Under the pieces are notes generated by a model. The model was not told where the DNA came from, ran no database searches, and saw nothing but the letters and a program-made list of their open reading frames with translations. A program made the translations under genes and the position numbers. From JBGAHD01 sp044226395 (lineage in GTDB: Bacteria > Pseudomonadota > Gammaproteobacteria > Xanthomonadales > Ahniellaceae): a DNA stretch of 64,000 nucleotides. Below are positions 7,346-16,233 of this stretch, piece after piece. Where the stretch lies: positions 248,001 to 312,000 of the forward strand of contig JBGAHD010000003.1 in NCBI GenBank assembly GCA_044226395.1, read 5' to 3'. Each line of letters starts with the position of its first letter. The first letter of the stretch is position 1.

Positions 7346-8102
7346 GGAAGATCACGCCCAAGGTGTGCCGATGGCCTGAACGCAAGGCACTCACGCCATG
7401 CCGCATGGCCACGCGATGAAAGCCGCGCGCGCCGCGCGCCGGCCATTCGCGCACGGTGAAGACAATGGCATCGCCTTGCCGCGCGCGCACCACTTCGGCG
7501 GTCGCCGCGTGACCTGAACGCGCGTGCGTGATCACGAACTCGCCGCCGGTGAAGTCCACGCCCGGTCGTGACAACACGATCGCCACCTGCAGCGGAAACA
7601 CTTCCTCGCCATAGAGATCCTGATGAAGGCAGTTGTAGTCGCCAGCGCCATAGCGCAGCAGCAAGGGCGTCGGTCTCGTTTGCCCCGCGCGATGACAGCG
7701 CGCGAGATAGTCGTCGTGTCGATCGGGATAGCGCTCGTCCATTCGCCACGTCGCCAACCAGCGATTGGCGATTGGCGCGAGTCGCGCGTAGAAGGCCTCG
7801 CGCAAGGTGGCGATGAGTCCGGGCAGCGGATAGCGAAAGTACTGATACTCGCCGAGCCCGAAGCCATGCCGCCGCATCACGACGCGCGAGCGGAACGCGT
7901 CGGCATCGTCGTAGCTCGCCGCGACCGCGGCGCATGCGTCGGCGCCCAGGACGCCCGGCAGCACCGCGTGACCGAAGCGATCGAGCGACGCCGAGACTTC
8001 GGTCCAATCCGTCTCGTTGAGACGTTCCGCGACGCGCGCCGATTCATCACGCGCGGGCACCTCGCGAATCTGCGGCGCCAAGGACTGCAACACCGCGCTC
8101 AC
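7332..8102 (-). CDS. 2OG-Fe(II) oxygenase (COG3826-like)
   Basis: 256-residue double-stranded beta-helix dioxygenase. Predicted iron ligands are His160 and Asp162 (LHQDLYG) and His235 (RHGVS); the 2-oxoglutarate-binding Arg is probably Arg245 in GHRHTLG. The start is a GTG overlapping the ogt stop (GTGA), which implies translational coupling. The operon (ogt, this gene, its degenerate copy, Ada-type domain) points to alkyl-damage repair, perhaps an AlkB-like oxidative demethylation. This is inferred from context; the fold family also contains prolyl hydroxylases. Confidence 0.82.
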   Translation of the reverse strand: MSAVLQSLAPQIREVPARDESARVAERLNETDWTEVSASLDRFGHAVLPGVLGADACAAVAASYDDADAFRSRVVMRRHGFGLGEYQYFRYPLPGLIATLREAFYARLAPIANRWLATWRMDERYPDRHDDYLARCHRAGQTRPTPLLLRYGAGDYNCLHQDLYGEEVFPLQVAIVLSRPGVDFTGGEFVITHARSGHAATAEVVRARQGDAIVFTVREWPARGARGFHRVAMRHGVSALRSGHRHTLGVIFHDAR

Positions 8103-8650
8103 GCCGACGCCTCCCGCATCAACAACTCGCGCTTGCGCTGCACGCCCCAGCGATAACCCGACAAGCCGCCATCGGAGCGCACGACCCGATGGCACGGAAT
8201 CAACACGGCCAGCACGTTCGCCGCGCAAGCCGAAGCCACCGCGCGCGTGGCCGAAGGCTTGCCGAGGGTTGCCGCCAGTCGCGCGTAACTCACGCGCTCG
8301 CCGCGAGGAATCGCCCGCAAGGCTTGCCACACCTCGCGTTGGAAGCGCGAGCCGCCGATGTCCAACGCCGGCATCGCGCTCTCTCCCGGTCGATCGATGC
8401 ACGCGAGCACGCGCGACAGATCTTCGCGCAAACCCTCGCCATCGGCGATCAAGCTCGCGTGCGGAAACGCCGCGTCGAGCTGATCGACCAGCGCCTCGTC
8501 GGAATCGTCGAACAGTACCGCGCGAATGCCGCGCGTCGAACGCGCGACCAAAATCCGCCCGAGAGTATGGTCGGTAATGGCGTAGCGAAGCACTTCGACC
8601 TCATGCGCGTGAACACGCGCGCCGTGTGAGTGAAGGGAAGACATCGACAT
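8099..8650 (-). CDS. ogt: Methylated-DNA--[protein]-cysteine S-methyltransferase
   Basis: 183-residue suicide repair protein that moves the alkyl group from O6-alkylguanine to its own Cys. The active site is IPCHRVV, followed by SDGGLSGYRWG. The DNA-binding helix region (about 105-150) has FQREVWQALRAIPRGE. The N-terminal part matches the Ada-C/Ogt domain only, with no Ada N-domain or AraC domain. First gene of a leftward operon with overlapping members. ATG codons at 8650 and 8644 are both possible starts. Confidence 0.93.
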   Translation of the reverse strand: MSMSSLHSHGARVHAHEVEVLRYAITDHTLGRILVARSTRGIRAVLFDDSDEALVDQLDAAFPHASLIADGEGLREDLSRVLACIDRPGESAMPALDIGGSRFQREVWQALRAIPRGERVSYARLAATLGKPSATRAVASACAANVLAVLIPCHRVVRSDGGLSGYRWGVQRKRELLMREASA

Positions 8651-8868
8651 GTCGGTTCTCCTGCGATCAACGATGTGGCGCGCAGTGTGCGCCGACGCGT
8701 CTTCGCGGAAACTCCGAATTTTGCGTCGCGCTTTGCGTCACGCCTTCCGCGCTGAACGGGCGATTCTCCCGACCCTCTCGCGGCTCTCCGCCGATGTCAG
8801 ATCGCCCCGTGCCCACGCGAACTCTTGGGAACGAGGGGGCGTTCCACCATCACCCAGGAGAATCCGTC

Positions 8869-11112
8869 ATGCATGTCATTCCATCCGTGTTCCGATTGGC
8901 GGGCTTGAGTGTCGCCATCGGTCTGGCGCTGTCGGCCACCTCGTCGGCGCAAGCGAACGATCCACCGGCGATCGATCCGTGCGAGGGCAGCGCGCCTTGC
9001 ACTGGCCCGACCGAACCCATCGTCCATCCGCTGCGCGACACCGCGCGCCCCGATGGCAGCGTGCCGGTGCTCGATATCAAGAACGCGCCCAGCGGCAAGC
9101 GTTACGCGGTCGATGAAGCCGCGTTGTCGAACGCCGAAGGGCAGCTCACGCGCCGTTCCGGCGTGGTGGAGCTGCGCCAGCGTCGTCCGACGAGCAGCGA
9201 GCGAGCCGCGATGCTCAACGCCAAGGTCGCCGCCAACGAGGGCGTGCAACCGCCCTCGGATGAAACGCCGTCGCCCGTCATCGGTCCGGTGCTCGCGGCG
9301 CGGATCGCGCAATCACCGGCGGGCAGCGTGTTCCCAGTGCATCTGCGCGTGCGTCGACCGCTCAACCAGGTCAACAGCGTCGATGAGATCGAACGCGGCA
9401 TCGCGCGCGGCACCGTGCGCACGGTCGGCGATGAGCTGGCCCTGCGGCAGATGTTGCAAGCTCAGCGGCGCGATCGCGTGTCGCAAGCCCTGGCGCCCGT
9501 CGTCACCGCGATCGAGCAGATGGGCGGCGTTGTGACCGCGCGCTACAGCTATCTGTACGGTTTGAGCGGCAAGTTGACCGCGCCGCAGATTCAACAGCTG
9601 GCGGCCTTGCCGGGCGTCGAGCGCATGGATCTGTCGACGCCGACGACGGACGATGTCGACGGTCAGGACGTGAGCCTCGGCATGCAGGCCGCGCAGTTCA
9701 TCAACAACGGCTGGGATGGCGAGAACGGCAGTGACACCGACATCACCTTCGCCTTGCTCGAGAACGGCAAGATCAACGACGACCATCTGGGTTTCGTCGA
9801 CAGCTCCAGCGCCGGCTCGTCGCCGCGCATTCGCGGTCGTTACGATTGCGACAGCAACAGCTGCGACTTCTTCTCCGATTTCGGCAGCCCCGGCGATCAC
9901 GCGACGGGTGTCGGCGCGATCCTGTTCGGCGATCTGCGCGACGGTCAGGACCCGACCATCACCGATTCGCTCGAGCGCAAGCAGAAGTCCGGTCTCGCGG
10001 GCGAAGCGCGCGGTTATGTCTACGCCGCCAACTACACCACCGATGGCCTGCGCGAGGCTTACGATCATCTGCTGGGGCGCACGTACACGCCGCACGTGGT
10101 GAATCAATCCAATGGTTCGGAGACCGACGATCCGACCTGCATGGGTGACACGGCGCTGTCGAAGGACGTCAACGATCTCTTCGAGGAAGGCCTCCTGGTG
10201 ATCAAGGCCGCCGGCAACACGCCGGGCAGTTCGACCAATTGCACCGTGTCATCGCCGGGCTCGGCGATTGGCTCGTTCACAGTTGGCAGTCATGGCGAGA
10301 CGACCTTCGGCGGCGATAGCAACGACGTCAAGACCGACCCGATTTCGTCGTACTCGGCGATGGGCGGCGTGTCGGCCTCGCAAGGCGTCAATCGCAGCAT
10401 CATCGACGTGACGGCCTACGGCTGCCGCGAAGATCTGTTCGATACCTCGGGCGGCTACACCTATTCCGGCTGCGGCACCAGTTTCTCGGCGCCCGCGGTT
10501 TCCGGCGCCGCGCTCGATCACATCGACCAGTACAAGAACAATACCTCTGATCTGATCGACAACCCGGGCATTCTGTTTAGCCATCTCCTGCTGATGGGCG
10601 ATCGCGAAGGCCAGTCCGGCAACTTGTCCAGCGGCTACGACAGCCTGTGGGGCGCGGGTCGCTTGAAGATGCGCAAGCTCGACGCCGATGGCATGGACTC
10701 GCCCTATGGCTGGGGCACGGGCTATACCTGCGTCGATGATGGCCAGACCGTGGTCATCGACATCAACAACGGGAACGCCATCAGCAGCGACGCCGATGAT
10801 TTCAAGGCGGTGATCTATTGGTACGACCCGCGTCACGAGGATGGCAAGAGCGTGTCGGACCTCGACTTGCGCCTCAAGACCACGGGCGGCACCACGCTGC
10901 GTTCGAGCATCGACTACTACGACAACAAAGAACGCGTGTACTACAGCGCCATCGGCGGCCAGACCGTGCAGCTCGAGATCGACGGCTGGGACGTCAAGAC
11001 CGACACCACGAGCTGCGGCAGCAATTCGATGAAGGTCTACTACGCTTACTTCTACGAAGACGACGATCGTGACGATGCCGATGGTCCCGGGAGTTTGGTC
11101 GATACGGAGTGA
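8869..11112 (+). CDS. Secreted S8 (subtilisin-like) serine peptidase
   Basis: 747 residues with a signal peptide (residues 1-30, cut near SSAQA), a propeptide-like region to about 250, and a subtilase core. Ser538 lies in GTSFSAPAVSG and His344 in GDHATGVGA. The position that normally holds the catalytic Asp (DTG/DSG) reads LLENG, so Glu298 replaces Asp. A C-terminal beta-rich domain (about 605-747) ends in an acidic Asp-rich tail. Start at ATG 8869 with CAGGAG nine bases upstream. Likely exported to the periplasm or outside. Activity depends on whether Glu298 can serve the triad. Confidence 0.87.
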   Translation: MHVIPSVFRLAGLSVAIGLALSATSSAQANDPPAIDPCEGSAPCTGPTEPIVHPLRDTARPDGSVPVLDIKNAPSGKRYAVDEAALSNAEGQLTRRSGVVELRQRRPTSSERAAMLNAKVAANEGVQPPSDETPSPVIGPVLAARIAQSPAGSVFPVHLRVRRPLNQVNSVDEIERGIARGTVRTVGDELALRQMLQAQRRDRVSQALAPVVTAIEQMGGVVTARYSYLYGLSGKLTAPQIQQLAALPGVERMDLSTPTTDDVDGQDVSLGMQAAQFINNGWDGENGSDTDITFALLENGKINDDHLGFVDSSSAGSSPRIRGRYDCDSNSCDFFSDFGSPGDHATGVGAILFGDLRDGQDPTITDSLERKQKSGLAGEARGYVYAANYTTDGLREAYDHLLGRTYTPHVVNQSNGSETDDPTCMGDTALSKDVNDLFEEGLLVIKAAGNTPGSSTNCTVSSPGSAIGSFTVGSHGETTFGGDSNDVKTDPISSYSAMGGVSASQGVNRSIIDVTAYGCREDLFDTSGGYTYSGCGTSFSAPAVSGAALDHIDQYKNNTSDLIDNPGILFSHLLLMGDREGQSGNLSSGYDSLWGAGRLKMRKLDADGMDSPYGWGTGYTCVDDGQTVVIDINNGNAISSDADDFKAVIYWYDPRHEDGKSVSDLDLRLKTTGGTTLRSSIDYYDNKERVYYSAIGGQTVQLEIDGWDVKTDTTSCGSNSMKVYYAYFYEDDDRDDADGPGSLVDTE

Positions 11113-11189
11113 GGTTGCGAGTGGCGGCCGCGTGATGCGCCGTCTTCAGCGATTCAAACGACATCGAACAGCGTTCCCACCAGGAAACT

Positions 11190-11223
11190 CCTCGCGGCCG
11201 GCGACCAGAAGCCGGCCGCGAGG
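11190..11223. terminator. Hairpin between convergent protease and isoamylase genes
   Basis: Perfect 13-bp stem (arm CCTCGCGGCCGGC) with an 8-base loop, lying between two convergent genes and only 12 bases past the isoamylase stop. There is no T run on either side, so its function as a bidirectional terminator is inferred from position. Confidence 0.55.
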
Positions 11224-11234
11224 TCTTGCCCGAA

Positions 11235-13565
11235 CTACTTCGCGATCAACACCAGCAGCGATCGCCCTTGCAGGCCGTACACGGTCCACTCGCCACCAAT
11301 CAGCGCTTCGGCTCCGGGCACGACGACGGTGTTGCCGCCTTCGTTCCAGGTCGCGGTGTCGGTGACGCGATACCACTGCTTGCCCGTGCCGGGCCAGGGC
11401 AGGGTGAAGTTCACATTGCCCGACCAGCCGTTGTAGGCGACATAGATCGCGCTCGCGCTGTCGCCGAACTCGCTGCCATCGACGCGCCAGGCGATGGCGT
11501 GATTGGCGCTGTCGTTGAAGTAGGCCGCGTCGGCCTGCGCGCCATCGGGCTTGAACCAGCGCAATTGCTCCATGACATTGCCGTTGGTGTCGCCGCTGGC
11601 ATAGAAATTCACCGGCCGCAGCGCCGGATGCGCTTTGCGGAAGGCGATCAAGCGACTAGTGAAGGTCTTGAAGTCGGTGTCGAAGCTGTCGAGTGTCCAG
11701 CTCAACCAGTTCGCCGGCGAATCCAAGTTATAGGCATTGTTGTTGCCGAACTGCGTGCGCAGCATTTCGTCGCCGCCGGTGAGCATGGGCACGCCGGCGC
11801 TGACCATCATCAGCGCCAGGCCCGTGCGCGCGGCCTTGCGTTGATCGAGCCCCGCGCCGCCTTGATCCCAAGAGTTGTTGTTGTCCTCGCCACCGTCGGA
11901 AGGACCATAAGGCCAAGGCTGACTGTTCTGCTTGCTGTTGTAGGCGTACAGATCGGCGTGCGTGAAACCATCGTGGGCGACGATGAAGTTGACCGAATGC
12001 CATGGCTTGCGACCATCGTCCTGATACAGATCCGACGAGCCCGCGAAGCGCGTGGCCAGCGTGCCGGTGGTGACCAGTTCCAGGCCCAGCTTGTTCTGCT
12101 TCTTGCGCATGTCGTCGCGGAACTTGCCGTTCCATTCCGCCCAACCGCTGGGGAAACCACCGACCTGATACGAATTGCCGCCGATCGCCCAAGGCTCGGC
12201 GATCAGATCGAGCCCCGTGCCGCCATTGGCCGGTCGCGGCGGCAGTTCGTTGACGATGCGGTTGAGCGCATTGCCGCCGTCCATCTTGTCGAAGTTGTAG
12301 CAACCATGCTCGCAGGTATTGCCCAGCACCGACGCCAGATCGAAGCGAAAGCCATCCACGCCCAAGGTGTCGCGCCAATACGCCAGCGAATCCACGATCA
12401 GGTTCTGCGCCGTGGCATTGCGCGTGTTGTAGTTGCCGCCGACGCCGGTGTTGTCCCACGAATACTGCTTGTCGGCGGTGAGCGAGTAGTAAGTCGGGTT
12501 ATCGAGACCGCGGAAAGATTGAATGTTGTACACGGTCAAGCCATCCGTGCCGCCCCAGGCCCCGCCTTCGCCGGTGTGGTTGTAGACCACGTCGATATAG
12601 ACCTTGATGCCCTGATCGTGGAAGGCGCGCACCATGTCGCGGAACTCGCGCGTCGGGCCGCCGGCGGTCTTGTCCGACGAATAGCGGCGATCGGGCGCGA
12701 AGTAGTTCAGGGTCATGTAGCCCCAGTAGTTGTCGCCGACATCGGAATTGGGATCGACGTCATTGGTGTCGTTCTGCGTTTCCTGCACCGGCAGGAACTC
12801 CACCGCGGTCACGCCCAGGCCCGCGAGATACGCGGCCTTGGTCGCGGCGCCGGCATACGTGCCGCGCAGGCCGGCGGCGACGGTCGTGTCGTTCATGGTC
12901 AGGCCGCGCGCGTGCACTTCGTACACCACGTCGTCCTTGAACGCGCGCGTGGGCTTGGTGCCGATGCTGTTGGTCGGCGCCGCGAGCACGATGCCCTTGG
13001 GCGCGCAGGCGCCCGAATCCTTGTTGCGATGCGTGGCGCCCGAGGCGTAGATCGTGCCGTCGGTGCACGTCGGCGTGTTGGGGTCCTGGCTCATCTCGCG
13101 CGCGTACGGGTCGAGCAGGAGCTTGTTGGGATTGAAGCGATTGCCATTGGCATCGACATCGGTCACGAAGCCCGTGCCCGAACCCTTGGTCCACGAACTC
13201 GAGTACGTCCAGTTCGGTCCCCAGGCGCGATAGCCGTAGTACACCGCGCCGGTCACGCCATAGGTGTTGCGCAGCGTGGCGACGGACGCGGTCTTGGTCC
13301 ACACGCTGGTGGCCGCGTTCTTGGTCATCACGTAGCGCACCACTTCCTGCGCGCCCGACGGGGTTTTGTAGATCCACACCTCGATGCGCGTGGCGCGCGA
13401 GGAATACACGTTGAAAGTGATGTTGGCCTGCGTCGCGTCATAGCGCGCGCCCAAGGCCAGGGCGTCGACCGCGGCGTTCGCCGACGTCCACGCGCCACAC
13501 AGCGACACCAGCACGGCCGCGGCCACGCGCCAGCATCGACGCCATTGCAGCATCGAATTCCACAT
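11235..13565 (-). CDS. iam: Secreted isoamylase (glycogen/amylopectin debranching, GH13)
   Basis: 776 residues, the same length as the Pseudomonas isoamylase precursor. Signal peptide 1-32 ends ANA. An N-terminal CBM48-like domain precedes the (beta/alpha)8 barrel. GH13 catalytic residues: nucleophile Asp409 in GFRFD, acid/base Glu457 in IAEPWA, and transition-state Asp532 in VAHDGF; conserved region I is DVVYNHTGEGG. It hydrolyses alpha-1,6 branches of glycogen and amylopectin (EC 3.2.1.68). The signal peptide shows it acts outside the cytoplasm, on external glycan rather than on cell glycogen. ATG preceded by GGGAGGG. No other alpha-glucan gene is adjacent. Confidence 0.92.
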   Translation of the reverse strand: MWNSMLQWRRCWRVAAAVLVSLCGAWTSANAAVDALALGARYDATQANITFNVYSSRATRIEVWIYKTPSGAQEVVRYVMTKNAATSVWTKTASVATLRNTYGVTGAVYYGYRAWGPNWTYSSSWTKGSGTGFVTDVDANGNRFNPNKLLLDPYAREMSQDPNTPTCTDGTIYASGATHRNKDSGACAPKGIVLAAPTNSIGTKPTRAFKDDVVYEVHARGLTMNDTTVAAGLRGTYAGAATKAAYLAGLGVTAVEFLPVQETQNDTNDVDPNSDVGDNYWGYMTLNYFAPDRRYSSDKTAGGPTREFRDMVRAFHDQGIKVYIDVVYNHTGEGGAWGGTDGLTVYNIQSFRGLDNPTYYSLTADKQYSWDNTGVGGNYNTRNATAQNLIVDSLAYWRDTLGVDGFRFDLASVLGNTCEHGCYNFDKMDGGNALNRIVNELPPRPANGGTGLDLIAEPWAIGGNSYQVGGFPSGWAEWNGKFRDDMRKKQNKLGLELVTTGTLATRFAGSSDLYQDDGRKPWHSVNFIVAHDGFTHADLYAYNSKQNSQPWPYGPSDGGEDNNNSWDQGGAGLDQRKAARTGLALMMVSAGVPMLTGGDEMLRTQFGNNNAYNLDSPANWLSWTLDSFDTDFKTFTSRLIAFRKAHPALRPVNFYASGDTNGNVMEQLRWFKPDGAQADAAYFNDSANHAIAWRVDGSEFGDSASAIYVAYNGWSGNVNFTLPWPGTGKQWYRVTDTATWNEGGNTVVVPGAEALIGGEWTVYGLQGRSLLVLIAK

Positions 13566-13730
13566 CGTCGATCCCTCCCAGGATGTCCAACCGTTGCGTT
13601 GGAACCCAACGCTCGCGCGTCAGGACCACCGGTTCCCGATGGCGTTGGGGACTCTAGCGGCTTTGTTTCAGGCGGAATCGCGAGTGGCCCGCGCTGCAAT
13701 CGTATTCATCGGCGCCATTCGCGTCCGCCC

Positions 13731-13746
13731 GGCGGACGCGTCCGCC
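13731..13746. promoter_or_regulatory. 16-bp palindrome GGCGGACGCGTCCGCC
   Basis: Perfectly self-complementary 16-mer in the 234-bp gap between the divergent isoamylase gene and the gene at 13800. It abuts the putative -35 box of the rightward promoter and is preceded by another GCGTCCGCC. A regulator binding site is possible; nothing in the sequence names the regulator. Confidence 0.45.
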
Positions 13747-13747
13747 A

Positions 13748-13776
13748 TTCAAGCGCGACGGGCGTTCACGTATGAT
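13748..13776 (+). promoter_or_regulatory. Putative sigma-70 promoter
   Basis: TTCAAG at 13748-13753, a 17-base spacer, then TATGAT at 13771-13776 (five of six to the -10 consensus), 24 bases before the start at 13800. Confidence 0.5.
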
Positions 13777-13799
13777 CGGCGCGCCTTCGGGGGAACCGC

Positions 13800-14456
13800 A
13801 TGATCACGACGCTTCGTCTCGCCGTTTTTTGTCTCGCCACGCTGGGCGCGCCAGCCGCGTCCGCGCAGCACGTGTTTGACCTGCCGTTGACGCCGGCCGA
13901 TCCGGCCCAGCCCTTGACCGTGGTGGTCGACGATGGCAAGGCCGGCGCCTCGCTGCGACCGAGCGAGGGCACGGGCGCGCGCCTGGCGCTGACGCCGTTC
14001 AAGTACGAAGCGGCCAAGGGTCCGATCAATCTGGTGGTCGATCTCGCGGGCGTGAGCACCGGCTCGGGGCGCGGCAGCGTGCTCGTGGAGATCGGCATCG
14101 AATGCCCGGAGTCCGGCACGCCCTGCGCGATTCCCATCACCAAGAGCACGGTCGAGTTCCGTCGCGAGTTCATGGCCGAGCAGGTGACGGTCATCGCCGG
14201 CGTGCCGACCCCGGCCTTGATCGGGCGCGCGGGTCACGACTATGCCTTCGACGATGAGACCCTGGTCGCGGTCACGCTCGATGTGATCGAAGCCGATGGT
14301 CTCGACCCCCGCGCCCTGCGCGCGCGCCTGGTCTATGGCAAGTACAACGATGATCCGCTGCCCGGTCAGGCAACGCGCGGCGGACTTTTGAAAAACATTC
14401 TGTTCGTGGTGGGCGGGCTCACGCTGCTGGTCTTAGTATTTCTGCGCAAGCGTTGA
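13800..14456 (+). CDS. Envelope protein of unknown function with C-terminal anchor
   Basis: 218 residues, not recognised. Signal peptide 1-23 (ends ASAQ), a beta-rich extracytoplasmic domain with two Cys close together (IECPESGTPC, a possible disulfide), and a C-terminal hydrophobic helix (about 195-214) followed by RKR. This signal-domain-helix-basic layout resembles surface-sorting tails, though no PEP or GlyGly motif is present. Good GGGGG ribosome site. It is followed 37 bases later by another small exported protein, possibly in one operon. Confidence 0.7.
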   Translation: MITTLRLAVFCLATLGAPAASAQHVFDLPLTPADPAQPLTVVVDDGKAGASLRPSEGTGARLALTPFKYEAAKGPINLVVDLAGVSTGSGRGSVLVEIGIECPESGTPCAIPITKSTVEFRREFMAEQVTVIAGVPTPALIGRAGHDYAFDDETLVAVTLDVIEADGLDPRALRARLVYGKYNDDPLPGQATRGGLLKNILFVVGGLTLLVLVFLRKR

Positions 14457-14493
14457 GTCGCGGCCGCGCCGCGTGAAATCGGGGGAAAATCTC

Positions 14494-14958
14494 ATGCATC
14501 GAATCCTGTTCGTCGTGGCCTTGCTGGCCGCGAGTCTTGTCCAGGAAGCGCGCGCGCAGGCCGCGGGCGCGGCGCGACCCGTCACCCTCACGTCGACGAA
14601 TGTTTCGCGCGGGCTGCAGTCCTATCTGCCCACGGGCGTGACCATCGGCGACTTGCAGCTGACCGGCAGCAAGGCCGTGTTCTCCGGCACCGCCACGCAG
14701 AACGCGCAGTTGTCGCAGTTCATGCGCGCGCTCGACGGCAGTGGTCAGGTCGCCAATCTCGAGTTGCTGGAAATCGCGCAGCGCGGCGCGTCGTACGAGT
14801 ATCGGATTTCGCTGGTCGTGAATTGCGATCCCAGCGTGCAGCACAAGCCCGGCACGCTGTGCGGCCCGGCCGGCAAGACGCCGAGCGTGTTCAAGTGTCG
14901 CGTCAACGGCACGGTGACCTTCCAGGCCAAGCCCTGCGCGCCCGGCCAGGAAGCCTGA
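14494..14958 (+). CDS. Exported protein, PilN-like fold plus DUF4124-like tail
   Basis: 154 residues with a signal peptide (1-22, ends ARA). The middle (about 35-105) has the pattern of the PilN/fimbrial-assembly domain (KAVFSGTATQNAQLSQFMRA). The tail FKCRVNGTVTFQAKPC matches the DUF4124 pattern 'YKC...G...Y...PC' seen in many xanthomonad exported proteins. Start at the second ATG (14494), nine bases after GGGGG. No pilus genes are nearby, so a pilus role is not supported. Probably co-transcribed with the gene before it. Confidence 0.65.
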   Translation: MHRILFVVALLAASLVQEARAQAAGAARPVTLTSTNVSRGLQSYLPTGVTIGDLQLTGSKAVFSGTATQNAQLSQFMRALDGSGQVANLELLEIAQRGASYEYRISLVVNCDPSVQHKPGTLCGPAGKTPSVFKCRVNGTVTFQAKPCAPGQEA

Positions 14959-15041
14959 GACCCGCCGCGTTCCCGGCGCGCCGCGACGCGCGCGCCCGGG
15001 CCTTCGGCGCGCCCCGCCCTGGAGGGTCGGGCGCCATCTGC

Positions 15042-15047
15042 TAGACT
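15042..15047 (+). promoter_or_regulatory. Possible -10 box of the rhamnose operon
   Basis: TAGACT (four of six) in the 210-bp gap before rfbB. No clear -35 box; the gap is otherwise GC-rich and unremarkable. Confidence 0.25.
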
Positions 15048-15168
15048 CGCGGGCCTGATTCCTCCCCGCGGGATTTGGCTAACGTGTTGATGAGTATCGA
15101 GAAAGTCGTTCCGCGCCGCGCGCTCGCCGCGGTCGTTCCCAGCCCCCGCATGACGTCGAGGGCCTGAC

Positions 15169-16224
15169 ATGAAGACGATCCTGGTCACCGGTGGCGCCGG
15201 CTTCATCGGCGGCAACTTCGTGCTCGATCTGATGGCGATGGGCGGCTACCGCATCATCAATCTCGACGCGCTGACCTACGCGGGCAATCGCGACACCCTG
15301 GCGCCGCTCGCCGGTCGCGACGATCACCACTTCGTGCACGGCGACATCGGCGATCGCGAGACCGTGCGCCGCGTGCTCGCCGAGCATCAGCCCACGGCCA
15401 TCGTCAACTTCGCGGCCGAGAGTCATGTCGATCGCTCGATCGATGGTCCGTCGGCCTTCGTGCAGACCAATGTCGTGGGCACGTTGAACCTTCTCGAATG
15501 CGCGCTCGCGTATTGGAAAGGCTTGCCGCTCGATCGTCAGGACGCGTTTCGGTTCCTGCACGTGTCCACCGACGAGGTCTACGGTTCGCTCGGCCCCCTC
15601 GGCAAGTTCACCGAACAAACGCCTTACGCGCCCAATTCGCCGTACTCGGCGTCGAAGGCCGCGTCCGACCATTTGGTGCGCGCCTTCCATCACACGTATG
15701 GCTTGCCGACGCTGACCACGAACTGCTCGAACAACTACGGGCCGTTTCAGTTTCCGGAAAAACTCATTCCGCTGATGATCCAGAAAACGCTGCGCGGCGA
15801 ATCGCTGCCGGTGTATGGCGATGGCCGCAACGTGCGCGATTGGTTGTTCGTGCGCGATCATTGCCGCGCCATCCTGCGCGTGCTCGAGATCGGTCGCGCG
15901 GGCGAGGTGTACAACGTCGGTGGCGATGCGGAGCGCGAGAACATTCAAGTCGTGCGCACCATCATCGCCCTGATCGACGAGCGTCGGCCGCTGGCCGGTG
16001 GCGCGCGTCGCGATGGCCTGATCACCTACGTCAAGGATCGGCCCGGACACGATCGGCGTTACGCCATCGACGCGTCCAAGATCAAACGCGAACTCGGCTG
16101 GCATCCGACCGAGACTTTCGAAAGCGGCCTGGCCAAGACCGTCGACTGGTATCTCGGTAACGAAGCCTGGGTCGCGCGCGTCATGGATGGCAGTTATCGC
16201 GGTGAACGACTCGGACAGCGCTAG
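15169..16224 (+). CDS. rfbB: dTDP-glucose 4,6-dehydratase
   Basis: Second step of dTDP-L-rhamnose synthesis: dTDP-glucose to dTDP-4-keto-6-deoxyglucose, NAD-dependent. 351 residues, normal length. Rossmann motif GGAGFIGG at residue 8; catalytic STDEVYG (Thr/Asp/Glu) and YSASK (Tyr/Lys) present. First gene of rfbB-A-C-D-manC, all rightward with tiny gaps or overlaps. The product feeds lipopolysaccharide or exopolysaccharide. Confidence 0.97.
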   Translation: MKTILVTGGAGFIGGNFVLDLMAMGGYRIINLDALTYAGNRDTLAPLAGRDDHHFVHGDIGDRETVRRVLAEHQPTAIVNFAAESHVDRSIDGPSAFVQTNVVGTLNLLECALAYWKGLPLDRQDAFRFLHVSTDEVYGSLGPLGKFTEQTPYAPNSPYSASKAASDHLVRAFHHTYGLPTLTTNCSNNYGPFQFPEKLIPLMIQKTLRGESLPVYGDGRNVRDWLFVRDHCRAILRVLEIGRAGEVYNVGGDAERENIQVVRTIIALIDERRPLAGGARRDGLITYVKDRPGHDRRYAIDASKIKRELGWHPTETFESGLAKTVDWYLGNEAWVARVMDGSYRGERLGQR

Positions 16225-16233
16225 GCCCGACCC

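Noticed and set aside
8626..8868. Longer N-terminus for the S8 protease
   Set aside because: It would bury the clear signal peptide at 8869 and overlap ogt; CAGGAG precedes the chosen ATG.
11226..13775. 849-codon open frame opposite the isoamylase gene
   Set aside because: Shadow of a GC-rich gene; it lacks any domain pattern, and the opposite strand encodes a complete isoamylase with all catalytic motifs.
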